DNA of 64,000 nt from Bosea sp. 29B (GTDB lineage Bacteria; Pseudomonadota; Alphaproteobacteria; Rhizobiales; Beijerinckiaceae). Shown here one piece after another: positions 45,110-54,223 of this stretch. How positions within the stretch are numbered: position 1 is the stretch's first letter; every line of letters starts with the position of its first letter. Made by a program: the position numbers and the translations under genes. The stretch covers positions 3,085,937 through 3,149,936 of the forward strand of contig NZ_LR733817.1 of assembly GCF_902506165.1 (NCBI RefSeq), read 5' to 3'. A model generated the notes under the pieces. It saw only the letters and a program-made list of their open reading frames with translations, ran no database searches and was not told the origin of the DNA.

Positions 45110-46384
45110 TCACGTCCAGGCATGGCAGGTCCAGCTTTCCGACACTTCGGCCATTGCGGCGTCGTATGTGCTATCCGGTCGGACAACATAGTGGACTTGC
45201 GCCTTTTTCGGATCCGCTTGCTGGACCACAAACGCCACAGTGCCGGTTTCGGTTCGAAGTCCTTTTGCTGCGATGAGATGGCTCTGGGTGGTCGTCAGGC
45301 CTCCCATCGACGGAACAACGACCAGATCGACGTCCAACCCGAGGTAGAGGCCGCCCGCATGATTGAGGTCACAAAAATCCCGGCAGATTCCGATCGCGAC
45401 AGCTGGGCCGCTTGAAATCAGGATGATTATCTCTGTCGCGGGCGAGATGGCTTCTTCCTCGTGGTTCCCTTCCTCGTCCTTGGCGGAATACGGGACGATC
45501 TTCCCCTGCTGCGCGAGCTGGCTGCCGCGTGAGTCCAGCAGCGTCGCGCGGTTGAACACCTCGTCTCCGACCTTTTCGTGACATGAGCCCGCGATGATGA
45601 GCGCGGGCGGCGGCTCTTGGTCAAAGCGCCATTTCTTGAGGATTTCGACGACCTGATCTCGGACGGAGGGAGCGATCGTCAGTTCCGGCCAGACATGCAA
45701 CCAGCACAGGCCTTGTGCGGACGAGGCGAGCTGCTCTGCGGTGATGCGCTCGGCATCGGGAAAGTCGATCGCATCGATGACGAATCGGCCTTGGTCGGCC
45801 GTCACGGAGTGCTTTACGCCGGGAGCGAGAGCAGCTCCGAAATGGACCGGATCCTTTCTGGCGTCGTGTAGCTCGACCAGGCGCACGCGATACCCGTTGG
45901 AAATCCGCGGGATGGCGCGATGGTGAAGCAGTCCGCGGCGGCGGTAGGGATGGAGTTTCGTTGGAGTGCGAGGGCGCCAATCCAGGTTGCGGCGGACAAG
46001 CGTCCAGCTCTTAGCGACAGTGATCGCTGCTTCCAACGGATGTCCCAGACGATCGCGGCTTTCATCAGCAAGATGCCTGTCAAGCGCGCGGATCTCCGCA
46101 CCAACGACGAATGCGGCTGTCGGGTTGTCGCATGCGGCTGGCAATTCCCATGACCACTCCTCGCGGTAGTAGTCATCGGCGCGTAGGCGAGCTTGAGCCC
46201 CAAGGTCGCTCTCGGAAAGGCGATCGAACGCCCGTGCAAGAGGATCCGGCATGTCGAGCATCAGCTCGTGCAGCTGGATGAGGCGTGCGGCGATATCGTC
46301 GATTGAAGCGGGAGGGGCACCGGATTGCTGCGTTGCGGCTTCCCGCGCAGCACCAATCCAGTCTTCGTCTAATGAATAGCGCAT
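45110..46384 (-). CDS. Carbon-nitrogen hydrolase (nitrilase)-like protein
   Basis: A 424-aa protein. The C-terminal half has HVWPELTIAPSVRDQ (candidate catalytic Glu) and ICRDFCDLNHAGG (candidate catalytic Cys), followed by DLVVVPSMGG, the order of motifs in nitrilase-fold hydrolases. The N-terminal 170 residues are family-unknown. Nitrilase domains are found fused to reverse transcriptases in some phage-defence systems (family knowledge), but no reverse transcriptase is present here. ATG at 46384 is preferred over a GTG at 46393. First gene of the operon 46384-43677. Confidence 0.7.
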   Translation of the reverse strand: MRYSLDEDWIGAAREAATQQSGAPPASIDDIAARLIQLHELMLDMPDPLARAFDRLSESDLGAQARLRADDYYREEWSWELPAACDNPTAAFVVGAEIRALDRHLADESRDRLGHPLEAAITVAKSWTLVRRNLDWRPRTPTKLHPYRRRGLLHHRAIPRISNGYRVRLVELHDARKDPVHFGAALAPGVKHSVTADQGRFVIDAIDFPDAERITAEQLASSAQGLCWLHVWPELTIAPSVRDQVVEILKKWRFDQEPPPALIIAGSCHEKVGDEVFNRATLLDSRGSQLAQQGKIVPYSAKDEEGNHEEEAISPATEIIILISSGPAVAIGICRDFCDLNHAGGLYLGLDVDLVVVPSMGGLTTTQSHLIAAKGLRTETGTVAFVVQQADPKKAQVHYVVRPDSTYDAAMAEVSESWTCHAWT

Positions 46385-46458
46385 TGGAATCACAGCATGG
46401 AAACAACTATTGATTGCATGTTCGCGATGCCAATTGGAAGCCCGGTGACGCAGATGAA

Positions 46459-47670
46459 ATGGAGTTCAACCGGCATCCTCCGCCTTCGTCAGCCGGTGGC
46501 GACGTGCTAGGAGAATCACCGAGGCTGGAGACGACAATATTGTATACGACCGACGTGCTTAGGCTGTTCAGTGCCTTAATTGAGGATTACGAGCGCCAGA
46601 ATGTCCCTGAATTACTCGCTCGGGCCATCAGCCTCCTGAGTAATCGGCCGGCGACGCCTGATCCGACATATGCGAGCGAAGCCCGGGATTTGATCGATCG
46701 CGCTGAGGCTTTGGCGAGGCACAATGCTTACAATCTGATGTCGCGGAAGGACCAGGAATTCCTGGAGCTCACGCAATTCGGACCGACGCTGCCGGGAAAG
46801 CTGGCAGATCTGATTGTGCGTGGCATTCCGGAAGCGAAGGCGCGGGGCATTCCGTCAGGAGAAATCGGCTACTTCGCAAGCCTTCTGGATCAGAATCTGC
46901 ACAAGCTGCGGATGTTTCGCGACATCGCTCGTGATCTGCCGCTCAAGACCTACGAACCTCAGCCTGACGAAATCAGCTACAGCGTCGTGATTTCCGATCG
47001 TTCCTACTCGGGGGATCTGACCGAGCTTTCCAAGGTCTTCGAGCTGTTCGACCGGTTTGCAGCAGCGGTGCGGGAGGCAGCGGTGCCCGAGGAGGCGAAA
47101 CCTCGGGTCTTGCTCCTGGATAATGGCAGTGCCATCGCGATAATGGCGGGCACCATCTACGTCGTTTACAGCATAGTGCAGATGTATTCGGCCGTGGTGA
47201 TGGCCGCCCGAAAGACCGCCGATATTCTAAGGGCGATGGGCGCACTCAAGACCGCCGGAGTCGATGGCGGTTTCTCCCAGGAGCAAGTTGCGCAGTTCAG
47301 TGAGAAATTCCTTCAAGAGACGATCAGCCAGCAGCTGGCGATCATCGCCGAGGAGACCAAGCGACCGATATCGGAGGATCTGCGAAGCCGACTGACTGTC
47401 ACCTCGACCTTGTTAATGGAGCGCGTCCGCCAAGGGTCGAAAATTACGGTCAATACGGTGTCTCAGCGTGAGCTGGAGACGCTTGTCGGCAATGACGATG
47501 TGTCCGATTCGGAAGAGGCACAGCCGAAGCAGATCGAGAAAGAGGTCTCCGTTCCGGACTTGATCGCGATGAGTCGTGAGCTTGAAGGAGTTGTCGACAT
47601 GATCGTCGCGGAGTCAGAGCCCAGGCGGCAGATTGAAGGTCCTCCTGCCGAAGGGCCGGTCGACGTTTGA
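46459..47670 (+). CDS. Hypothetical protein with central membrane segment
   Basis: A 403-aa protein divergent from the nitrilase-like gene. A hydrophobic span of about 25 residues (GSAIAIMAGTIYVVYSIVQM) lies near residue 240, with cytosolic-looking helical regions on either side. A membrane-anchored effector in the same defence locus is a possible role (inference). ATG at 46459 chosen; a TTG at 46414 would add 15 residues. Confidence 0.6.
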   Translation: MEFNRHPPPSSAGGDVLGESPRLETTILYTTDVLRLFSALIEDYERQNVPELLARAISLLSNRPATPDPTYASEARDLIDRAEALARHNAYNLMSRKDQEFLELTQFGPTLPGKLADLIVRGIPEAKARGIPSGEIGYFASLLDQNLHKLRMFRDIARDLPLKTYEPQPDEISYSVVISDRSYSGDLTELSKVFELFDRFAAAVREAAVPEEAKPRVLLLDNGSAIAIMAGTIYVVYSIVQMYSAVVMAARKTADILRAMGALKTAGVDGGFSQEQVAQFSEKFLQETISQQLAIIAEETKRPISEDLRSRLTVTSTLLMERVRQGSKITVNTVSQRELETLVGNDDVSDSEEAQPKQIEKEVSVPDLIAMSRELEGVVDMIVAESEPRRQIEGPPAEGPVDV

Positions 47671-47753
47671 TGCGAGCCGCAAACAGTAGCGGGCTTCGGC
47701 AGGCCCAGAATTGGTAATCTCAAGGCGATTCGATCAATCGCTTTGGGGAAGCC

Positions 47754-48650
47754 GTGAAGCACCTGTCTCACTACACCAATCCAGCCGGATTGCGCGGCAT
47801 CGCGACCAGTGGGACGTTTTGGGCCACGAACTTCTTGACGGTCGAGGACCGGTCCGAGCTGTTCTATGGGTGGCGCATCGTTCAGCTCGCAGCGCTGCGC
47901 TATGTGCGTGAAAGGCTCCCTGCGGATGTCTTTGCCGACATAGTTGATCCCAGCGGTGATCAACTAGAGGAGCTTTTCCGAGCCGAGCTCAATGGCAGCG
48001 CAGGCTACGGCCACCTCTATATGAGCTCGTTCATTCGCCATGAAACGGATGACGATGAGGAGCGAGGATCGCTAACCCATTGGCGCCATTTCGCAGGCAA
48101 TGGCACCGGCTATTGCCTTCAATATGATCCGGCCGATATCGAGCGAATGATCCAGATGGAGGGGTGGAAGTCGACATACGGTCTGCTTGATTTGGCGCCG
48201 GTCACTTATGGCGTGGACGAAACGACGTGGGAGTTCAGGCAGCTTGTTCAACAGCTGGGCGAGCTGCAGCTTCTCGCTATATTGAAGCAGACGCGCGATC
48301 CCCGAATTCCCGTCAATCACGGGGTTCATTGGGCCCCATCAGCGGTCGCCAGAAAACTGATGCGCTTCTGCGCCACGCATAAGGACCCGATTTTCCGAGA
48401 CGAACGGGAGGTCCGAATACTGGCGTTCCCCGAGGATCAGACGGTGGTCCGGCCCTTTACAGGCTTGGCTGTTGCCAAGACGATTGAGCCCATCGGTGAT
48501 CGGCGCATCATCGCGCTTGGTTCGAACTGGACACCGGGTATCAGCCCGAAACGCATCATCGTCGGCCCGCGAGCCGAGCGAGATATCGCGGACAGCGTCA
48601 CCCGCTTCGAGCATCGCCCGGAAATTGTGATATCGCGGATTCCGATTTGA
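47754..48650 (+). CDS. DUF2971-family protein
   Basis: A 298-aa protein beginning LSHYTNPAGLRGIATSGTFW, which has the H-Y-T and G-I-x-S-G pattern of DUF2971, followed by YMSSFIRHETDDDEERGSLT with the family S-F block. The function of DUF2971 is not established; members often occur in accessory regions. GTG start with GGGGAAG upstream. Its 3' end contains a block that recurs at 49678-49734. Confidence 0.75.
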   Translation: MKHLSHYTNPAGLRGIATSGTFWATNFLTVEDRSELFYGWRIVQLAALRYVRERLPADVFADIVDPSGDQLEELFRAELNGSAGYGHLYMSSFIRHETDDDEERGSLTHWRHFAGNGTGYCLQYDPADIERMIQMEGWKSTYGLLDLAPVTYGVDETTWEFRQLVQQLGELQLLAILKQTRDPRIPVNHGVHWAPSAVARKLMRFCATHKDPIFRDEREVRILAFPEDQTVVRPFTGLAVAKTIEPIGDRRIIALGSNWTPGISPKRIIVGPRAERDIADSVTRFEHRPEIVISRIPI

Positions 48651-48669
48651 CGGTCAGCGCACGCTTACT

Positions 48670-48706
48670 CAAGGCGGCCATGGACCTCGCGGACACAGTC
48701 GCCTGA
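48670..48706 (+). pseudogene. Fragment of an HU gene 3' end
   Basis: The 37 nt match the last 37 nt of the HU gene (42381-42417) with four differences, in frame and including the stop codon (AAMDLADTVA versus VAKDLADAVA). The rest of the gene is gone. It lies directly after the DUF2971 gene. Confidence 0.75.
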
Positions 48707-48753
48707 AGCGAACAATCGCCGGGATCAAAAATCATCAGTTTGGCCGCAAGGGG

Positions 48754-49536
48754 CTAAACATCGACGATGAAGCACGGATCGAACAACCTATTTTCGTACC
48801 CGCCAACCGTGTGGTAGCCGGCTGGGTTCGCGATCACCTGGGTGCCGCCTACCCAGTAGTTGTGATGCCTATGGTCGTGACCGTGGATCCAGAGGTTCGG
48901 TTGGTACTTCATCAGGAGCTCGGTCAGGTCTGAGGCGTAGGCGGCTGACAACGGATCGCTCCCATATAGGGTGTCAACGGAATTCGGGTGCGGCGCGTGG
49001 TGAGTGACGATCACAGTGGCGTTCGCGAAGTCTTGTGCGAGGGTTGCCTCGATGAACGCCACGTCCTGGCGATGAAGGGCCTGGGTGTCCGAAGGGCGGA
49101 GGCGGCGTCGCTTCCCGTCCACGACGATGCCGATGCGCCTGTAGTCGTTCATGCCATGCTCAGCCGCTCGTTTGGCTACGATCGGGTTCCCGAGCAGGCC
49201 AAAATTTGTCCAGAGGGTCGCCCCGATGAAGCGCACGCCGGCGATCACGACGCTACCGGGATCCAGCAGGTGAATTCCCAACTGATCGGCGAGTACGCGG
49301 CCTTCCTGGCGGCTCGCCATCATGTCGCGGCAGCCGTAGTACTCGTGATTTCCGGGCACGACGACGACCGGTTTGCCTTGCAAAGGACCGTTTCGCTGCT
49401 CAGCCAGCCAAGCGACCGTATTGCTGACCGGCTGCCAGGTGTCACCGGCAAATATCGCGACATCGAAGGGCAGGTTCCCCGGAAAACCGAAGTTCTCGAA
49501 TTCCAGATGGAGATCGCTCAGGACGAGCAATCGCAT
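48754..49536 (-). CDS. Calcineurin-like metallophosphoesterase
   Basis: A 260-aa protein with all metal-binding motifs of the family: LSDLHLEF (Asp8, His10), FAGDT, PGNHEYYG, VTHHAPHP and IHGHDHRHHN. It hydrolyses phosphoester bonds; the substrate is unknown. No signal peptide, so cytosolic. Its position in the island suggests cargo, perhaps a nucleotide or nucleic-acid phosphatase. Confidence 0.9.
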   Translation of the reverse strand: MRLLVLSDLHLEFENFGFPGNLPFDVAIFAGDTWQPVSNTVAWLAEQRNGPLQGKPVVVVPGNHEYYGCRDMMASRQEGRVLADQLGIHLLDPGSVVIAGVRFIGATLWTNFGLLGNPIVAKRAAEHGMNDYRRIGIVVDGKRRRLRPSDTQALHRQDVAFIEATLAQDFANATVIVTHHAPHPNSVDTLYGSDPLSAAYASDLTELLMKYQPNLWIHGHDHRHHNYWVGGTQVIANPAGYHTVGGYENRLFDPCFIVDV

Positions 49537-49677
49537 ATCAATTTCCTTTCAAGGGGAGGGGCGGGCATGGGTCCATGCCGGCAGCAAGGCGTTCACAGAC
49601 AGACGAGGCTGCCAAGCTAGTCGGCTGAAATGACCCGCCGTGCCTGCCGCGCTTCGGGACAGCGCCACTCGCTTGGC

Positions 49678-49734
49678 GCATCGGCTAGAAATTGTGATAT
49701 CGCGGACGCGGACCTGACGAACGTGACGCTTACG
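49678..49734. repeat. Second copy of the block at the DUF2971 gene end
   Basis: GAAATTGTGATATCGCGGA is identical here and in 48611-48669, and the flanks (CATCG before, ACGCTTAC after) also match. It points to a past duplication or recombination event in this stretch. Confidence 0.7.
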
Positions 49735-49948
49735 GGCTTGGGCGCTTGAAGCGTTCCAGCGCGCGATCGACCAGATCGTCTTCATCCATCGCGACCATCG
49801 CAAACGCCGCGATGATGTAGGCCAGCCGGGAGCGTTCTCGTTCCCAGTCGGCTGAGGCAACGCCAGGTTTCAATTGCTGCCACGCGCGATCGAGGGCTGC
49901 TTGGGCTCGGGCGACGTCGACCAGGTCGTTGAGGGACGAATACGGCAT
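49730..49948 (-). CDS. Hypothetical 72-aa protein
   Basis: Begins MPYSSLNDLVDVARAQAALD and is helical (RSRLAYIIAAFAMVAMDEDD). No family recognised. It lies 39 nt downstream of the DUF2384-like gene on the same strand and may be part of that transcript. Its stop codon is inside the duplicated block. Confidence 0.55.
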   Translation of the reverse strand: MPYSSLNDLVDVARAQAALDRAWQQLKPGVASADWERERSRLAYIIAAFAMVAMDEDDLVDRALERFKRPSP

Positions 49949-49987
49949 CGCTTCTCTTTGGCGGACTGCGGAACGTCGAATGAGTGA

Positions 49988-50320
49988 TTACCACCCCTGG
50001 GCTTCAGCAGCGAGGTAGGTCTGCAGGCGCCTCAGGGCATCGAGATCGCCGCTCGCAATCATGGCAATGGGAGTCTGGCAGAGTATCAGATTGTGGTGCC
50101 GCATCCAGTGATAGCCCTTGGTCGGATCCATGAAGATCGTGCAGAGGCTGGTATGAATGCTGAAGAGGAGGGCGAGCCTGAAGGCCAGCTCGTCGTCGAC
50201 CTCGTAGAGGCGGCCGTATTTCCACTGATGGTACCGGGCCTGATCGAGACCCAGAATGCACTGGCCGCAAGCCTCGTCGACCTGCCAGCGGCGAAACAGT
50301 GCAATGATCAGCGCGCTCAC
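49988..50320 (-). CDS. MbcA/ParS/Xre-like (DUF2384) protein
   Basis: A 110-aa protein starting with GTG that overlaps the stop codon of the FtsH-like gene. An HTH-like N-terminal part (ILGLDQARYHQWKYGRLYEV) is followed by a DUF2384-type domain (WMRHHNLILCQTPIAMIASG, then ALRRLQTYLAAEAQGW). Such proteins are normally antitoxins to RES-domain toxins (family knowledge). No RES toxin is adjacent; the neighbour is an AAA protease instead. Confidence 0.7.
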   Translation of the reverse strand: MSALIIALFRRWQVDEACGQCILGLDQARYHQWKYGRLYEVDDELAFRLALLFSIHTSLCTIFMDPTKGYHWMRHHNLILCQTPIAMIASGDLDALRRLQTYLAAEAQGW

Positions 50321-52218
50321 GACTGCAGCAACGCCTGGAGCGCGTCCCCGGTCAGTACCCTGTGCTCCTGGAGTGCCTGGGCTATGGTTCGGATCTGCTG
50401 AAGGTGGTTGGTCAGCAGGACGACGCACCGTGCGTCGAGGATGCGCAGCTCCGCTTCGAGTAGATCGCAAAAGTCCGGGTCGGCGAGGAGCCGGCTTGTC
50501 TCGCTTGGCGCTGCGCGATGGAGGATGCTTGACCCCAGCCCGAGCGAGCCATGGACGGCAGCGACGCACTGGGTGGCGGCTTCGAGGTCGCGTTGAGAGC
50601 CGGCCGAGGCATCGCCAAACACGACGGTCTCGGCTGCGCGGCCGGCCAGAGAGACGACTGCGCTGTCCTCGAGGCGCTGACGCGTCGCGACGCGGCCGGC
50701 GGACTCCGTAATGACCACTCCGCCAAGGCTACCCTGGCTCACCGTCGAGATCAGATCGACCTTGATGCCAAGCGCCATCGCAGCCACCGCATGGCCGGCT
50801 TCGTGGATACAGATGCGGTGCAGCTCTTCGTCGGTGAGGCCGTCGCGGAGCAGCAGCCGTCGCAGGTCATCGACTTTCAATTCACGCTGCTCGCGACGCG
50901 CTTGGCCGATCGCAGTCTTCACGAGAAATTCGACTTCGGCCCCGGTGGCCCCCCTGGCGAGGCGAGCGATGCCGTCGACCTCGGTCGTCGTGAGGCGCGC
51001 GCCCAGATGGAACCGGAAGATGTTGGCCAACTCGGCCTCGCCCGGAGGTCCAATCTCGAACTGCCGCTCGATCCGGCCGGCGCGAAGAATGGCGGCGTCG
51101 ATCCGGTGAATCATATTGGTCGCGCCAAGCACGATGACGCGGTCTCTCGCCTCATCGAGCAGCTTCAAGAAATGAGTGACGACCGTAGTCCACCAGTCGC
51201 GCCCGCGGCCGGAGAGCGTCGCGCGATCTGGGAATGCGTCGAGCTCATCGATGAATAGTATGCAAGGCGCCCGGCTGCGCGCCTCGGCGAACACCTGATC
51301 GAGGCCCTTGACGATGCTGTCGAGGTAGCCCGGGGTCTGGCTGAAGAGGTGACCGAGCGAGGTCGCAACCATCGGCACGCGACAACTCCGAGCGAGCGCC
51401 GACGCAAAGAAGGTTTTGCCTGTGCCGGGCCGGCCGTGCAGAATCGCTGCGGTCGACAGCTCCGACCAGCCTACATCTCCGCGTCGATAGGCCGCAAGAT
51501 CGTCGGCAAGTTCCAGACCCCAGCGCTTTGCCGCTCCGTATCCGTCCAGATCTGAGAGCGTGGGGCCCGGTGAAAGGCTGTGGCGCGAGCGATCCTGATT
51601 GCGTCGGTCGAGGTCGCGCAACCGGGCAATCGCGCGGGCGGCGGTCTCCTTGGGTCTGATGGCCGCGATGAGAGCGGCCGCGGAAGATTCGTGGCCCACG
51701 CGGCTGGGGATATTTCTGACCGAGTCCACCTCGAACGCCGCTTTCAACGTGGCCGTTATGAGAGATCGATCGGGAGAATGGATCTGGAGGCAATAGTCGG
51801 CGGCGTCGGCGACTGCCGGGCTGAGCCCAGCCAGACTTCCATTGCAGATGATTATAAACGACAGCCCCCCGGTTGTAGCCGATCGGAGCGAGGCTTCCTG
51901 AAGATCCACTTTCGACTTCTTGGAACTGTCGACCATCAGAATATTGGTCGACCGAAAAAGCCCCTGGGCCGCTTCATGAAGGATACCAGCCCAATCCGGT
52001 CTGATCGCCTCGATCACGACGACGACGCTACGCCGACGATGAATGGCGCGCCGCAAGGCCGGGGGGCAGGCCCTCCAGATCATGCGCTCGCCGAGGTGCT
52101 GGTCGACATCCTTGCGTGGCAACCTCTTCCTGGGTTTCGCAGTGTGGCTACCGGAACTTTGCGACTTGGGATCTTCGAGAGGAGCGAGGTCATGTAGGTC
52201 TTGAATCATCTGGGACAT
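50317..52218 (-). CDS. FtsH-like AAA+ metallopeptidase
   Basis: A 633-aa protein (from ATG 52218; the start is uncertain because no good ribosome site is seen). AAA+ module with GRPGTGKT (about 262-269), FIDEL Walker B (about 322-326) and a RAGRIERQFEIGPP sensor region; peptidase module with HEAGH zinc motif (about 472-476). The FtsH membrane-anchoring N-terminus is absent and replaced by about 200 residues of other sequence (ALRRAIHRRRSVVVVIEAIR). Predicted soluble ATP-dependent protease. It may degrade the DUF2384-like protein with which it is translationally coupled, or another island target. Confidence 0.85.
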   Translation of the reverse strand: MSQMIQDLHDLAPLEDPKSQSSGSHTAKPRKRLPRKDVDQHLGERMIWRACPPALRRAIHRRRSVVVVIEAIRPDWAGILHEAAQGLFRSTNILMVDSSKKSKVDLQEASLRSATTGGLSFIIICNGSLAGLSPAVADAADYCLQIHSPDRSLITATLKAAFEVDSVRNIPSRVGHESSAAALIAAIRPKETAARAIARLRDLDRRNQDRSRHSLSPGPTLSDLDGYGAAKRWGLELADDLAAYRRGDVGWSELSTAAILHGRPGTGKTFFASALARSCRVPMVATSLGHLFSQTPGYLDSIVKGLDQVFAEARSRAPCILFIDELDAFPDRATLSGRGRDWWTTVVTHFLKLLDEARDRVIVLGATNMIHRIDAAILRAGRIERQFEIGPPGEAELANIFRFHLGARLTTTEVDGIARLARGATGAEVEFLVKTAIGQARREQRELKVDDLRRLLLRDGLTDEELHRICIHEAGHAVAAMALGIKVDLISTVSQGSLGGVVITESAGRVATRQRLEDSAVVSLAGRAAETVVFGDASAGSQRDLEAATQCVAAVHGSLGLGSSILHRAAPSETSRLLADPDFCDLLEAELRILDARCVVLLTNHLQQIRTIAQALQEHRVLTGDALQALLQS

Positions 52219-52441
52219 TGGAGGTCCGGATCTTGGCGCCGGGAACCAGTCCGCGAGCGCGGGGTGGGGAACGATGGATTGGATTTGCACCGCCAAACGG
52301 AGAAACGAATCCCGGGAAGGCGCCGAGGGGGCTTTAAAAAAGCCATTCGCCGGGATGCCAGCGGGCGGTCGATGGACTGAAAACCGCGGGGAATCCGGAA
52401 TCGTGAGAAAGCAGGTTGCGGGTAGCGCTACCTGCTACCGC

Positions 52442-53065
52442 CTAGGAATCTCCGATGGAAATGCTGCGAGTTCCCGGATCGGGTGAACTGCATAGGCACA
52501 GTAGGGTGGCGGCTGATAGCGGGCCGTCTTCGGCGAGTTGAAGGGTACCTGCGGAAACGAGCTTGAGAACGGCGTCGTAGCTGTCGCTGCTGCTGTCGCA
52601 AAGCCTGGCGCATTCGCGCAGGGGTGCCCTGCCGGCGATCGAGAGGAACTCGACGATCAGCGCGCGATCGGCGGGTGCGATCTCTTCGGCTTGTGCGGCG
52701 CGCGTGATTTCCAGGGCGTTTGACCACAATGGTTCTTGCCGGAGGTTTTCGCAGGTGGTTGCGAAGAGCCAGATGCCTTTCCTGGTCAGGGCGTGATCGG
52801 CTTCGCGCCATAGGGATTGAAAGCGATGCGTGGCGTGGGAACGCGGGGAATCGATCGCGATGACAAACAGTCCGGCGGTGTGTCGGAGCAGATAGGCTGT
52901 GATGCCGGAGAAGGAGCGGAATCGGTGATCCTTCAGCGTCATTTCGAAGCTGAATTCGGCGTACGATAGCGTGTCGGGGTCGGCTTCCATGTGGACGAAG
53001 AGTTCGAAGCTGCCTTCGTTCTGAAAGTTGAAGCGGCCTGAGGATTTCGTCGGCCGGAATTTCAT
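52442..53065 (-). CDS. Hypothetical 207-aa protein, faintly TnsA-like
   Basis: Begins MKFRPTKSSGRFNFQNEGSF and has FELFVHMEADPDTLSYAEFS, which recalls the N-terminal region of TnsA-type nucleases (L-E-x-D-P-x-V). The catalytic Asp and Q-x-K triad is not clear, so this is only a hint. Overlaps the DUF6634-like gene stop (ATGA). Confidence 0.55.
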   Translation of the reverse strand: MKFRPTKSSGRFNFQNEGSFELFVHMEADPDTLSYAEFSFEMTLKDHRFRSFSGITAYLLRHTAGLFVIAIDSPRSHATHRFQSLWREADHALTRKGIWLFATTCENLRQEPLWSNALEITRAAQAEEIAPADRALIVEFLSIAGRAPLRECARLCDSSSDSYDAVLKLVSAGTLQLAEDGPLSAATLLCLCSSPDPGTRSISIGDS

Positions 53066-53403
53066 TGGAGGATTCCGAGCGCGTGTTCAGGCGATTGCTC
53101 GGGCGGCATCAAGCGATAGAAGCGCGACAAGGTCCTGGCCCACCGTCCTTCCGGATCCAGCGCGTAAAGCTGCGATGTCATGATCAGGCCGGTGTCGAGC
53201 TGGGGGTGTCCGTGGGCCAGGCCGCGCAAGCAAGGCACTGAGCGTTCCGCGACGCGAAAATTCCGGAGAAGAACGGCTCCGTCCAAATCCGCCTTTGTCG
53301 GCCTTGTGCCACCTACGATGTCGGCGAGGTCATCGGTTAGCCGCTGCAGCCGATCGATCTGATGCAGTGCGATGGCGCGCAGATTCGGGTCGTCAAAAGC
53401 CAT
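53062..53403 (-). CDS. DUF6634-like protein
   Basis: A 113-aa protein with ERSVPCLRGLAHGHPQLDTG, IMTSQLYALDPEGRWARTLS and RFYRL, the pattern I recall for DUF6634 proteins of alphaproteobacterial elements. Function unknown. GGAGAACGACAG precedes the ATG. It is the first gene of a two-gene unit with the 207-aa protein. Confidence 0.65.
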   Translation of the reverse strand: MAFDDPNLRAIALHQIDRLQRLTDDLADIVGGTRPTKADLDGAVLLRNFRVAERSVPCLRGLAHGHPQLDTGLIMTSQLYALDPEGRWARTLSRFYRLMPPEQSPEHALGILQ

Positions 53404-53457
53404 CTGTCGTTCTCCAGATTTTAGGGGCGGTGGACAGGCGTGCTGCAGCGCCTGCGA

Positions 53458-53478
53458 GGCCCTGGGGAGGCCAGGGCC
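53458..53478. repeat. 8-bp inverted repeat in an intergenic region
   Basis: GGCCCTGG-GGAGG-CCAGGGCC is an exact stem with a 5-nt loop, upstream of the DUF6634-like unit. A 14-bp palindrome, AAGGATTAATCCTT, follows at 53520-53533. These could be operators for the divergent genes at 53403 and 53660. Confidence 0.4.
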
Positions 53479-53659
53479 AAAGGATTGGCGCTACACCGAT
53501 TTGGTGCAATGCATGACTGAAGGATTAATCCTTACCGGATGGGCAGGATTGGCGCTCAACGCTGCATTAACTAACCGGCTTGCAGAGTCTGCCGAGAAGT
53601 GATGATCGTGGCCTACAAAGGATTGGCCGACCGACTCACGCTGCTGCTCACGCAACAGG

Positions 53660-54010
53660 ATGCAGATGGACGGAGCTGCCTTCAAAGAGGCTTTAGCCAA
53701 GCTGGGGCACACTCAGTCCAGTTTTGCGCGCGAGCACCGGTTGCCCGTCAGAACCGTGCAAAATTGGGCAAAAAGCGGACCGCCCGATCACATGGAGCTC
53801 ATTCTGAGTTCCATGCTCCGCCACCAAATCGAGCCGCCTGAAACGCTTGAATGGGACAGCGAGGACGCTGGCACCTCTGACGCTGCCCGTGCCCTCGATG
53901 TTACCCTTCGGTCGGTTCTCCAGCGCGCAACGCGCGCCGGTTGGCCCCGTGAAGTGGCAGCCGCGGGGGCCATAACCTGGTTCGCTCGACAGCTGGCAGG
54001 AAAGCGGTAG
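53660..54010 (+). CDS. Small HTH protein
   Basis: A 116-aa protein with an XRE-like HTH near its N-terminus (FKEALAKLGHTQSSFAREHR, then RTVQNWAKSGPP) and a helical C-terminal half. Probably a DNA-binding regulator of the island. Start ATG at 53660, a second ATG lies two codons later. Confidence 0.7.
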   Translation: MQMDGAAFKEALAKLGHTQSSFAREHRLPVRTVQNWAKSGPPDHMELILSSMLRHQIEPPETLEWDSEDAGTSDAARALDVTLRSVLQRATRAGWPREVAAAGAITWFARQLAGKR

Positions 54011-54223
54011 ATCGAACCTGACTCCACCATAACTGCAGGTTCATTACCTAAGCGTTAATGCTGCGGGTCTCCCGCACACAGAAAATTCCACGCATATGGA
54101 ATCGTTGATTGTTGCGCCTAGCTTGCCGCTCGGCGCCCCCCTGCTGTCTTGTGCGCCGCAGCAAAGTGCATATGGTTCGTCCGCTCCAAGCATCTCATCC
54201 CACAGTCCCTGAAAGGAGAGATC

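Noticed and set aside
45110..46384. Calling the nitrilase-like gene part of a DRT (reverse transcriptase) system
   Set aside because: No reverse-transcriptase motif (such as a YADD box) was seen in this gene or its neighbours.
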